From Gammaproteobacteria bacterium (GTDB lineage Bacteria; Pseudomonadota; Gammaproteobacteria; Thiohalobacterales; Thiohalobacteraceae), in contig JACRMO010000108.1 in the NCBI GenBank assembly GCA_016214925.1, forward strand, positions 1 to 13,383: a DNA stretch of 13,383 bases, written 5' to 3'. Positions within the stretch are counted from its first letter, which is position 1, and the number at the start of each line of letters is the position of its first letter. The position numbers and the translations under genes are program-made. The notes beneath the pieces are model-generated. The model searched no databases. It was not told the origin of the DNA and saw only the letters and a list, made by a program, of their open reading frames with translations. Shown piece after piece: positions 6,561 to 13,383 of the stretch.

Positions 6561-8438
6561 GTGAGCAAGGAACAACAGACGCTGCGTATGATCATCATCG
6601 AGGAAACTCAAAACGACGCCGAGGCCATCGCCAATATTTTGCGCGGTGCCGGCTATGCCGTGCGTTTCATGTACGCCAAGAATCAGGTCGATCTGGAACA
6701 GTCGCTGGATCAGCAACTGCCCGATCTGATCCTCTGCGCGCAGGAACTGGAGGCGCTCGACCTGACACAGGTCGTCAGCCTGCTGCGCGCCCGTTCGCTG
6801 GATCTGCCGCTGATCGCCATCGGCGCGAGCGCCGACGAATCCAAGGTCATCGAAGCCCTGCGGGCCGGCGCCACCGACCTGGTATCGTTCGACGCGCCGG
6901 AACATTTGCGTCTGGTGCTGGTGCGCGAGCAGCGCAACCTGGAAATGCAGCGCGCCCTGAATTTCTACCGCGCCGGCCACAAGGAAAGCGAACGCCGCTG
7001 CCGTTCTTTGCTCGACAGCTCACGCGACTCCATCGCCTACGTGCACGACGGCATGCATATCTATGCCAACCGTTCGTATCTGGACATGTTCGGCTTCGAG
7101 AACCTGGACGAAATCGAAGGCACCCCGATCATGGACATGGTCGCCGGTGAAGATCAGGGCAGCTTCAAGGAATTCCTGCGCACCTACGGCAAAGACGACA
7201 GCGCCGATGCCAGCGGTGATACCAGTCTCGACGTGAAATGCGTCAGCGCCAAGGGCGGCTTCAAGGCCAAGATGGAATTCTCCTCGGCCACCATCGACGG
7301 CGAGCCCTGCACACAGATCGTCATCCGCGACCAGGCGATCGGCGACAAGGAACTGGAACAGAAACTGAAATACCTGAGCAAACAGGATGTGCTCACCGGC
7401 CTGTACAACCGCCAGTACTTCATGGAAGAACTCGAACTCGCCGTCAACGATGCGCAACAATTGCGCCATGCCATCGAGGAACATATCCTCGATATCGAAG
7501 GACGCTCGCTCACCATCACCACCAGCATCGGCATCAGCCTGATCACCGACAGCTCACCGAGCGCACCGGAGATTCTGTCGCGCGCCGATCTGGCCTGCGA
7601 AGTGGCCCGCTCCTCGGGCGGCAACCGCGTGCATCTGCATAACCCGGTGGCCGACGAACAGGTCGGACGCGAACGTGAACAACAGTGGAACCATCTCATT
7701 CAGGAAGCGCTGGTCGAAGACCGCTTTCACCTGGTCTACCAGCCCATTGTCAGCCTGCAAGGCGAAACCGACGAGAAATACGAAGTGCTGCTGCGCATGC
7801 GCGACAGCGAGGGTGAAGACATCCGTCCCGGGCAATTTCTGCCCGTTGCCCTGCAGACCGGGCAGATCGCCGAGATCGACCGTTGGGTACTGCGCAAAGC
7901 CATCAGTGTGCTCGCCGAACGCCGCCGCGGGGGCGCCAATACGGTCTTCTTCATCAAACTCTCGGGGCCGACCTTGGACGATCATGAACTGCCGATATGG
8001 ATCAACCAACAGATCAAAGAAGCGCGCTTGGCGAGCGACGCCATCGTGTTGGAGATCGCCGAAGCCGACGCCAGCCAATATCTCAAGGGCGCCAAGGCCT
8101 TTGTCAGCGCCGTCGGCGGCCTGCACTGCAAGACCTCGCTGGAACATTTCGGCAGCAGCCCGAATTCGTTCCAGCTATTGAAACACCTGCCGGTGGATTA
8201 CCTGAAGATCGACGGCAAGTTCATTCACAATCTGATGCGCGACAGCGATAACCAGGCGGTGGTGAAATCCATCGTCGACGTGGCGCGCTCCATGAACAAG
8301 CTGTGCATCGCCGAATTCGTCGAGGATGCCAGCAGCCTCACCGTGCTGTTCCAGTATGGCATCCACTACATCCAGGGCTACTTCCTGGCCGAACCGACCG
8401 AAGGCCTGAACTACGACTTCACGGAAGGCTCGATCTAA
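6561..8438 (+). CDS. fimX: FimX-like degenerate GGDEF/EAL protein with a truncated GGDEF domain
   Basis: FimX is a cytoplasmic c-di-GMP receptor that supports type IV pilus assembly and twitching through PilZ and PilB. The 625-residue product shows the FimX order. A REC-like domain (about 8-125) has Ala60 where the phosphorylated Asp would be and lacks the conserved Lys. It is followed by a PAS domain (about 148-258), a GGDEF remnant (276-358) and an EAL domain (about 385-615). The EAL motif is EVL (408-410), the NxS position is KLS, and the DDFG catalytic motif is EHFG (528-531), so the domain should bind but not hydrolyse c-di-GMP, as in Pseudomonas FimX. The GGDEF domain starts normally (DVLTGLYNRQ) and ends normally (ISLI...GGNR), but the middle with the signature motif is missing: about 83 residues remain of roughly 160. 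The start is GTG at 6561; the longest frame would start at GTG 6549. A terminator follows at once. A weak promoter is not excluded in the 265-base upstream gap shared with the divergent acetyltransferase. Confidence 0.9.
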   Translation: MSKEQQTLRMIIIEETQNDAEAIANILRGAGYAVRFMYAKNQVDLEQSLDQQLPDLILCAQELEALDLTQVVSLLRARSLDLPLIAIGASADESKVIEALRAGATDLVSFDAPEHLRLVLVREQRNLEMQRALNFYRAGHKESERRCRSLLDSSRDSIAYVHDGMHIYANRSYLDMFGFENLDEIEGTPIMDMVAGEDQGSFKEFLRTYGKDDSADASGDTSLDVKCVSAKGGFKAKMEFSSATIDGEPCTQIVIRDQAIGDKELEQKLKYLSKQDVLTGLYNRQYFMEELELAVNDAQQLRHAIEEHILDIEGRSLTITTSIGISLITDSSPSAPEILSRADLACEVARSSGGNRVHLHNPVADEQVGREREQQWNHLIQEALVEDRFHLVYQPIVSLQGETDEKYEVLLRMRDSEGEDIRPGQFLPVALQTGQIAEIDRWVLRKAISVLAERRRGGANTVFFIKLSGPTLDDHELPIWINQQIKEARLASDAIVLEIAEADASQYLKGAKAFVSAVGGLHCKTSLEHFGSSPNSFQLLKHLPVDYLKIDGKFIHNLMRDSDNQAVVKSIVDVARSMNKLCIAEFVEDASSLTVLFQYGIHYIQGYFLAEPTEGLNYDFTEGSI

Positions 8439-8443
8439 AAAAA

Positions 8444-8469
8444 CAAAGGCGGCCCGAAGGCCGCCTTTG
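8444..8469. terminator. strong intrinsic terminator after fimX
   Basis: A perfect 11-bp stem, CAAAGGCGGCC/GGCCGCCTTTG, closes on a CGAA tetraloop six bases after the fimX stop. On the plus strand three T's form the stem base and no longer T tract follows. On the minus strand the stem is followed by a seven-T run, the complement of 8437-8443. It probably works in both directions; no minus-strand gene reads into it from the right within the window. Confidence 0.85.
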
Positions 8470-8816
8470 AGGTCCCTAACGGGCGTCCCCGCCCACCTCA
8501 AAATCCCTATGAGTTGACCCTCCCCTGGTGCATTGCCTACTCCTCTCCCTAGCTGAACTGCGCCTATCTTTTCCCATTGTTTCCGCGAGTTAAACCCTGA
8601 CCCGCGTCAAATCGACGGCGCGACATTCGTCCAGCTTCGGCCTACTCCCGCATGCCACTCAAGTATCTCGCTGAATATACAGTCGCTTGATGCACACGCC
8701 TTGTAGCATCTCGTACCACTGCGCACGGGCACCCGCACGATGACCTACGCGATATTCAGCCTATTCGTACAAGACCATCGTTCGCCCCCGGCACGCCGTG
8801 CCCGAACCCACAATGC

Positions 8817-8834
8817 ATGCACACGGATGCACAC
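8817..8834 (+). repeat. tandem ATGCACAC boxes, helical spacing
   Basis: Two identical ATGCACAC octamers start at 8817 and 8827, ten bases apart, with a third copy at 8690-8697. All are in the same orientation in the leader of the addA-like gene. The spacing of one helical turn would suit a DNA-binding protein, but chance is possible in such a short element. Confidence 0.4.
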
Positions 8835-8846
8835 AGCCCTCACGCG

Positions 8847-8879
8847 GTCTGCGCCGTGTGCCACGGCATATCCGCAGAC
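8847..8879 (+). promoter_or_regulatory. bulged hairpin in the leader of the addA-like gene
   Basis: GTCTGC (8847-8852) pairs with GCAGAC (8874-8879), and directly inside it GCCGTG (8853-8858) pairs with CACGGC (8862-8867) around a TGC loop. This gives 12 base pairs with a single six-base bulge on the 3' side. It ends 17 bases before the chosen ATG. No Shine-Dalgarno element is seen between the hairpin and the start codon. It may be a leader RNA structure; function is inferred only. Confidence 0.4.
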
Positions 8880-8896
8880 TGATATGCTGTGCGCGT

Positions 8897-11047
8897 ATGA
8901 CAAACCCCCTGCTCGCCACCGCCCCCGATCGCCACGCCAGCGTCCATGCCTCGGCGGGCACCGGCAAGACGTGGTTGCTGGTCACCCGCATGCTGCGACT
9001 GCTGCTGGCCGGTGCGGCGCCCGAGAGCATCCTCGCCGTCACCTTCACGCGCAAAGCCGTCGCCGAAATGCTGCAACGGCTGAACGAACGCCTGGCGCTG
9101 CTGGCCAGCGGCAGCGATAGCGAAGTCGATGCAATCCTGCGGACGATGGGCGAGGAACCTGATGCGGCCCTGCGCGAACGCGCCCGGCGCCTCTACGAAG
9201 GCCTGCTATTCGCGCCGCACCCGCTACGCGCAACCACCTTTCACGCCTTCTGTCAGGAGATCCTGCAACGCTTCCCGGTCGAAGCCGAGATACCGCCCGG
9301 CTTCGATCTGCTGGAAAGCGAGGCCGAGTTGATCGACGAAGCCTGGGATGCCTTGTACGCCGAGGCCACGCAGACCCCGGATGGACACTGCGCGCGCGCC
9401 CTGGAGGCCTTGTTCGACGGCTGTGGTGGCTTGGGTAACACCCGGCAGGCCTTGAACAGTTTTTTGCAGCAGCGCATCGACTGGTCGGCCTTTACCCAAG
9501 ACCAGACCAATGCCCTGGCGTACGCCGAGGCACGCACCCGGGCGTTGTTCGCGATCGATACGGACAGCGATCCGGAGCTGGAATTCTTCAGCAGCGCACG
9601 CACGGCCATGCTTGGCGACTACGCCGCGCTGCTCGGCAAGCACACCGCCAAGACCTTTCAGGAACACGCGGCCACTTTAGTTACGGGACTGGATGCGTCA
9701 GCGGCGATCACCGAACGCTTCGCGCGCATTACCGGCGCACTGCTCACCGGCAAGGGCGAACCCCGCAGTCTCAAGGCCAGCAAGGCACTCGAAGCCAGCC
9801 TCGGCAGCACTGGCAGCGCACGCCTGTTGGAACTGCACGAAACGCTGTGTACCGATCTGCTCGATACGCGCGACCGGTTGGCCCGCCAAGCGGCGCTGGC
9901 GCTGAATCTCGCCTGGCACCGCGCCGGTCAAGGCCTGCTTGAACATTACCAACGCATCAAACGCGAACAGCGGGTGTTGGACTTCGCCGATCTTGAATGG
10001 AATGCCTATCGCCTGCTCAACGGCAGCGAACAGGCGCATTGGGTGCAATACAAACTGGATGCGCGCATCGATCACTTTCTGATCGACGAATTCCAGGACA
10101 CCAATCCGACGCAATGGCGGCTGTTGCTGCCGCTGTTGCAGGAACTCGCCGCCGGCGCCCCCGAGCGCCCGCGCAGCGTGTTCCTGGTCGGCGACGCCAA
10201 ACAATCCATCTACCGCTTTCGTCGTGCCGATGCCCGCCTGCTGGACGCCGCCAGTGATTGGCTTGAGTCAGAACTGCATGCGGAACGTTTCAGCCTGGAG
10301 GCCTCGCGACGTTCTGCGCCTGCGATCATCGATGCCGTCAACCGCGCCTTCAGCGCGGGGCCGCTCGCGGAGATCCTTCCCGATTTTCCGACACACAGCA
10401 CCCATCGGCAGGAACTCTGGGGACAGGTGGAACTGCTGCCGCCGCTGCCGGATCAGATATCGGAACAACTTATAGCAACGTCCGAGCGCAGCGGTCTGCG
10501 CAATCCACTGCTGGAACCGCGCCCATATCCGGGTGACGATCTGCACGTATGCGAAGGCCGCATGATCGCGCAACGCATCTGCGCCTTGATCGACGCCGGC
10601 ACGCTGATCGAACCAGCCGAGCATGCGCGCCCGCTGCGCTACGGCGACATCCTTATTCTGTTGCGCAACCGCACCCACGCCACAGCGTATGAACAGGCGC
10701 TGCGCGAAGCCGGTATTCCGTATCTGGGCGCCGCGCGGGGTACTTTGCTCGACAGTCTGGAAGTACGCGACCTGGAGGCCTTGCTCAATACGCTGAGCGC
10801 ACCGCACAACGATCTCGCGCTCGCCCAGGTGCTGCGCTCACCGCTGTTCGCCGCCCGCGATGAAGATCTCATTACGCTTGCACGGACCACCGGCACCACC
10901 TGGATGGAACGCCTGCTCGACTGCGGCCCTTATTACCCGCGTGGCAAACCCTGGTCGGGCACCTGCCGGTACACGATCTGCTCGACCGCATCTATCACCA
11001 GGGCGATGTGCTCAAACGCTTCGAGTCCGCCGCGACACCGGCGTTGA
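8897..11047 (+). pseudogene. addA: AddA/RecB-type helicase-nuclease, N-terminal part upstream of a frameshift
   Basis: An ATP-dependent UvrD/Rep-superfamily (SF1) helicase of the AddA/RecB type, acting in double-strand break end-processing. In the N-terminal frame: Walker A as ASAGTGKT (about residues 18-25), the TFHAFCQEIL segment (motif Ib region), Walker B as LIDEFQDT (from 395) and the SF1 motif GDAKQSIYRFRRAD (about 431-444). About 677 residues read as genuine. After that the frame runs into a 39-residue out-of-family tail ending at the stop at 11045-11047. From about 10930 the family sequence continues in the frame one base earlier (see the next entry). The start is ATG at 8897, giving MTNPLL just before Walker A as in relatives; an extension back to GTG 8798 is possible but has unlikely composition. 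No addB-like gene lies immediately upstream. The break could be a real mutation or a sequencing error in a C run. Confidence 0.85.
10918..10935 (+). other. apparent one-base deletion (frameshift site)
   Basis: Upstream, codons fall in the frame giving WMERLLDCGP. From 10930 the frame one base earlier gives LLPAW and then, without a stop, HLPVHDLLDRIYHQGD, a segment characteristic of AddA/RecB-type helicases. Adding one C to the CCC at 10927-10929 would join them as DCGPLLPAW. No canonical slippery heptamer is in register here, so programmed frameshifting is unlikely. Confidence 0.8.
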
Positions 11048-12267
11048 AGCCACGCGTGCGCGCCAATCTCATCCGCTTCATCGAACTCGCCTTGGAGATC
11101 GACAGCGGCCGTTATCCGAGCCTGTCGCACTTCCTCACCCGCCTCGGCGATTTGCGCGAACGCGCCACCGACGCCCCCGACGATGCGCCGCCGGAATCCG
11201 GTGTCGGTGACCGCGTGCGCTTTCTCACTGTGCATGGCGCAAAAGGTTTGGAAGCGCCGGTAGTGTTTCTGGCCGACTGCGCCGGCAGCGAGCGCGACCG
11301 CAATGCCTGGCAGGCGCGCGTCGACTGGCCCGCGGAACAGGATCGACCGCAGACCTTCTTGCTGGTCGGCCGCAAGGACAGTCGCGACCGCATTACGCAA
11401 GCCTTTCTCGATCGCCAGCAACAGGCCGAACGCCGCGAAGACGCCAATTTGTTGTACGTTGCACTCACCCGCGCGCGACAAATGCTCATCGTGTCCGCCG
11501 CCGTCACACCGGACAAGGCCACGCAGGGTTGGTATGGTCTACTGCGCGCGCAATGGGACAGCGAGAACTGTCTTGTCGCTGGCAACGCCTGGATACATCG
11601 CACCGGCACAGTGCCGACACATCCCGCCGCACATGTCGAACACACAGCGCAGACGCCACTCACAGCTGCCGAGATCGATATACGTCTGACTCAGCCCTGC
11701 AAACCCACCCCGCGCCAGATCCGCATCGCGCCCAGCCGCAGCCTGGTTGAACACGACGCCGAATTCGAGAGGGGTAACGTCACCGACCCGGACGGACGCC
11801 GCCGCGGCATCGGCATCCATCGGCTGCTGGAATGGTTGACCACACCCCCGCTACGCACGCGCGCACAACTGCTCGCTGGACTGGCGCGCGAACTCCAACG
11901 CGATGCCGGTGATCCGGAACTCGCCGAGTGGTTAGAGGAAGCGGAAGCCGTCATCCAGGCGCCGCAACTCGCGTCGGTGTTCGATGCCGCCGCGCATGAG
12001 AAAATCTACACCGAGGTGCCACTGCAATATTTTCAGGGCGAGACCCTGGTCGATGGCGTCATCGATCGTCTGCTGGTCGACCCAGACACGGCACACATCA
12101 TCGACTACAAGACGCACAACATCGAAGCAGACAAAGTCGAAGCCACCGCGCAGACCTATCGCGAACAATTGCGTCTGTATGCCGAAGGCGTGCGCAAACT
12201 CTGGCCGCACCGCCGCGTTCGCGCCAGCCTACTGTTCACGCATTGCCAGGTACTGGTGGAACTGTAA
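10930..12267 (+). pseudogene. addA: AddA/RecB-type helicase-nuclease, C-terminal part downstream of the frameshift
   Basis: Continuation of the preceding gene in a different frame: 445 residues from 10930 to the stop at 12265-12267, with a possible internal ATG at 11008 if it were read as a separate frame. It carries the remaining SF1 motifs: VRFLTVHGAKGLEAPVVFL (motif V region) and LLYVALTRARQMLIV (motif VI). After a linker comes a RecB-type PD-(D/E)xK nuclease domain, with the TEVPL glutamate, DGVIDRLLVD, IIDYKTH and the YREQLRLYAEGV helix. All nuclease residues look intact. Joined to the N-terminal part it makes about 1,123 residues, a normal AddA length. Conservation right up to the stop suggests either a very recent mutation or an error in the sequence. 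The stop is five bases before the rluF start, so the two are probably co-transcribed. Confidence 0.85.
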
Positions 12268-12272
12268 ATACC

Positions 12273-12986
12273 ATGAGACTGAATAAATTCATCAGCGAAT
12301 CCGGATTATGCTCACGGCGCGAAGCCGACGAGTTGATAGCGCAGCAGCGCGTGACCTTGGATGGAGAAACCGCCGTCACCGGCGCGAAATGGCTGGAAGG
12401 CATGATCGTCTGCGTCGACGGCAAAGAGATCGAACTCAAAGTCGCCGCGAAGAACAAACGCAAGCATGTGTATATCGCCCTGTACAAACCGATCGGTATC
12501 ACCTGCACGACCGACACCAGCGTCAAAGGCAATATCGTCGACTTCGTCGACCATCAGGAACGTATCTTCCCGGTCGGCCGCCTGGACAAGGATTCAGAAG
12601 GTTTGATTCTGTTGACCAGCAACGGCGATATCGTCAATCAAATCCTGCGTTCGGAAAACAACCACGAAAAGGAATATCTGGTGGGCGTGAACAAAGCCGT
12701 CACCGACGACTTCCTGCGCAGCATGGCGCGCGGCGTGCGTATTCATAAGGTCATCACCAAACCCTGCAAAGTGAGTCGATTGGCGAAGTTCGGCTTCCGC
12801 ATCATCCTGACCCAAGGCCTGAACCGACAAATCCGCCTGATGAGCGAAGCGCTCGGGTATAAAGTGACCCAGTTACGCCGCGTCCGGATCATCAATGTCA
12901 AACTGGGCCAATTGAAACCCGGCGCCTGGCGCAATCTGAGCGATGCGGAATTGACGGGGTTGTTGCCGGGGTTCAAGGATTGGTGA
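12273..12986 (+). CDS. rluF: 23S rRNA pseudouridine synthase RluF-type
   Basis: Isomerises a uridine in 23S rRNA (U2604 in E. coli) to pseudouridine. The 237-residue product has an N-terminal S4 RNA-binding domain (MRLNKFISESGLCSRREAD..., about 1-55) and a RsuA-family catalytic domain with the motif GRLDKDSEGLILLTSNGD, where Asp105 is the catalytic aspartate. The NRQIRLMSEALGYKV segment near the C-terminus is typical of the RluF/RsuA group and favours RluF. It is shorter than E. coli RluF (about 290), which has a C-terminal extension. A TTG-initiated extension back to 12243 would overlap the helicase; ATG at 12273 gives the standard S4 start and was chosen. No strong ribosome site is present, so translation may be coupled to the gene upstream. 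RluE/RluB-type enzymes are the nearest alternatives. Confidence 0.92.
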   Translation: MRLNKFISESGLCSRREADELIAQQRVTLDGETAVTGAKWLEGMIVCVDGKEIELKVAAKNKRKHVYIALYKPIGITCTTDTSVKGNIVDFVDHQERIFPVGRLDKDSEGLILLTSNGDIVNQILRSENNHEKEYLVGVNKAVTDDFLRSMARGVRIHKVITKPCKVSRLAKFGFRIILTQGLNRQIRLMSEALGYKVTQLRRVRIINVKLGQLKPGAWRNLSDAELTGLLPGFKDW

Positions 12987-13001
12987 GGGTTGTTATACAA
13001 T
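12972..13001 (+). promoter_or_regulatory. possible promoter for the KilA-N gene
   Basis: TACAAT (12996-13001) matches the -10 consensus at five of six positions. A weak -35, TTCAAG at 12972-12977, lies 18 bases upstream and overlaps the end of rluF. Transcription from here would leave a leader of about 35 bases before the KilA-N gene. Confidence 0.4.
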
Positions 13002-13030
13002 CAGCGCGTTAATTCACCGTCTGACTTTTC

Positions 13031-13035
13031 AAGGA
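13031..13035 (+). promoter_or_regulatory. ribosome binding site of the KilA-N gene
   Basis: AAGGA ends eight bases before ATG at 13044. It overlaps an earlier in-frame ATG at 13035, which makes 13044 the likely start. Confidence 0.65.
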
Positions 13036-13043
13036 TGAAAATC

Positions 13044-13383
13044 ATGACCGCCAAGAAGACCACCATCAAAGTACAGGGAACCGCCATCACCGTGCTGTCG
13101 GACCGGGATCAGGACTATATTTCCTTAACCGATATGCTGAAGGCAAAGGATGGCGATTTCTTTATTTCGGATTGGCTGCGGAACCGCAACACCGTCGAGT
13201 TTCTCGGCATCTGGGAACGTGTCAACAACCCCGATTTTAATTATGGCGAATTCGCCCTAATTAAAAACCAGGCCGGTCTGAACAGCTACAAGATCAGCGT
13301 CAAGGAATGGGTCGCCAAAACCCATGCCGTCGGTCTACGAGCGGCTGCGGGAAGATATGGCGGCACCTATGCCCACAAGGACA
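13044..13383 (+). CDS. KilA-N domain protein, C-terminus cut by window edge
   Basis: 113 residues are readable before the window ends. They hold most of a KilA-N domain, a DNA-binding fold found in phage and large DNA virus proteins and in scattered bacterial genes. Family landmarks are YISLTDM (about 25-31), WLRNRNTVEFLGIWE (about 44-58), the N-P-F/Y region around 61-67, GLNSYKISVKEWV (about 78-90) and the closing GRYGGTYAHKD at the cut end. In longer relatives this is followed by a second domain; whether that is so here cannot be seen. The start ATG at 13044 has a good ribosome site. The reading frame has more AT-rich patches (around 13115-13165 and 13235-13270) than its neighbours, in keeping with acquisition by transfer, though the stretch is short. 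It appears to have its own promoter. Bacterial chromosomal KilA-N genes are often phage- or defence-associated, but no role can be assigned. Confidence 0.9.
   Translation, partial: MTAKKTTIKVQGTAITVLSDRDQDYISLTDMLKAKDGDFFISDWLRNRNTVEFLGIWERVNNPDFNYGEFALIKNQAGLNSYKISVKEWVAKTHAVGLRAAAGRYGGTYAHKD

Larger units (their letters stand above)
8439..8896. other. 458-base intergenic region between fimX and the addA-like gene
   Basis: No convincing gene is present. The only overlapping open frames are short and look like shadows or upstream extensions of addA. It holds the fimX terminator at its left end, a GGCAC-GCC-GTGCC palindrome (8790-8802), ATGCACAC repeats, and a bulged hairpin just before the addA start. 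I see no clear sigma70 promoter; an AT-richer patch around 8671-8682 is the best place to look. An unannotated small RNA cannot be excluded. Confidence 0.6.

Noticed and set aside
5996..7150. A 384-codon plus-strand open frame across the acetyltransferase and the start of fimX
   Set aside because: It is antisense to a clear GNAT gene and then out of frame with FimX; its translation is low-complexity, Arg-rich and has no family motifs.
10918..10950. Programmed -1 frameshift in the addA-like gene
   Set aside because: No in-register slippery heptamer or obvious downstream structure, and AddA is not known to use one; a deletion or sequencing error is simpler.
1..13383. CRISPR arrays, tRNA or rRNA genes, insertion sequences
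   Set aside because: No regularly spaced repeats, cloverleaf-like segments, rRNA-like stretches or transposase frames were seen.

Overview
The window is GC-rich, densely coded DNA of gammaproteobacterial character. The evidence is an EF-P with Lys34 together with both E. coli-type beta-lysylation enzymes (EpmA and EpmB), a FimX-type protein, a PBP7-type endopeptidase and an RluF-type pseudouridine synthase. The genus cannot be fixed from the sequence; an environmental, Pseudomonas- or Chromatiales-like gammaproteobacterium fits.

Layout: (1) 1-846, minus: pbpG, cut by the window's left edge. (2) 1026-3769: a complete EF-P module, with efp and epmA in one minus-strand unit and epmB divergent from it. 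EpmB isomerises lysine, EpmA attaches beta-lysine to Lys34 of EF-P, and modified EF-P relieves ribosome stalling at proline runs. (3) 3909-8438: a probable c-di-GMP / type IV pilus region. It holds a 596-residue protein with what looks like a split PilZ domain, a convergent GNAT acetyltransferase, and a FimX-like REC-PAS-GGDEF-EAL protein. About half of the GGDEF domain is missing from this FimX, and its EAL catalytic residues are degenerate. A strong hairpin terminator closes the region. (4) 8439-8896: a non-coding leader with repeats and a hairpin. (5) 8897-12267: an AddA/RecB-type helicase-nuclease split by an apparent one-base deletion near 10929. (6) 12273-12986: rluF. (7) 13044-end: the start of a KilA-N domain protein with its own likely promoter, cut by the right edge.

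No rRNA, tRNA, CRISPR array, insertion sequence or complete mobile element was seen. The items most worth following up are the FimX with a missing GGDEF core, the split-PilZ protein beside it, and the frameshifted AddA. I do not see a clear-cut new multi-gene system. The closest candidate is a c-di-GMP receiver pair made of the split-PilZ protein and the GGDEF-less FimX.
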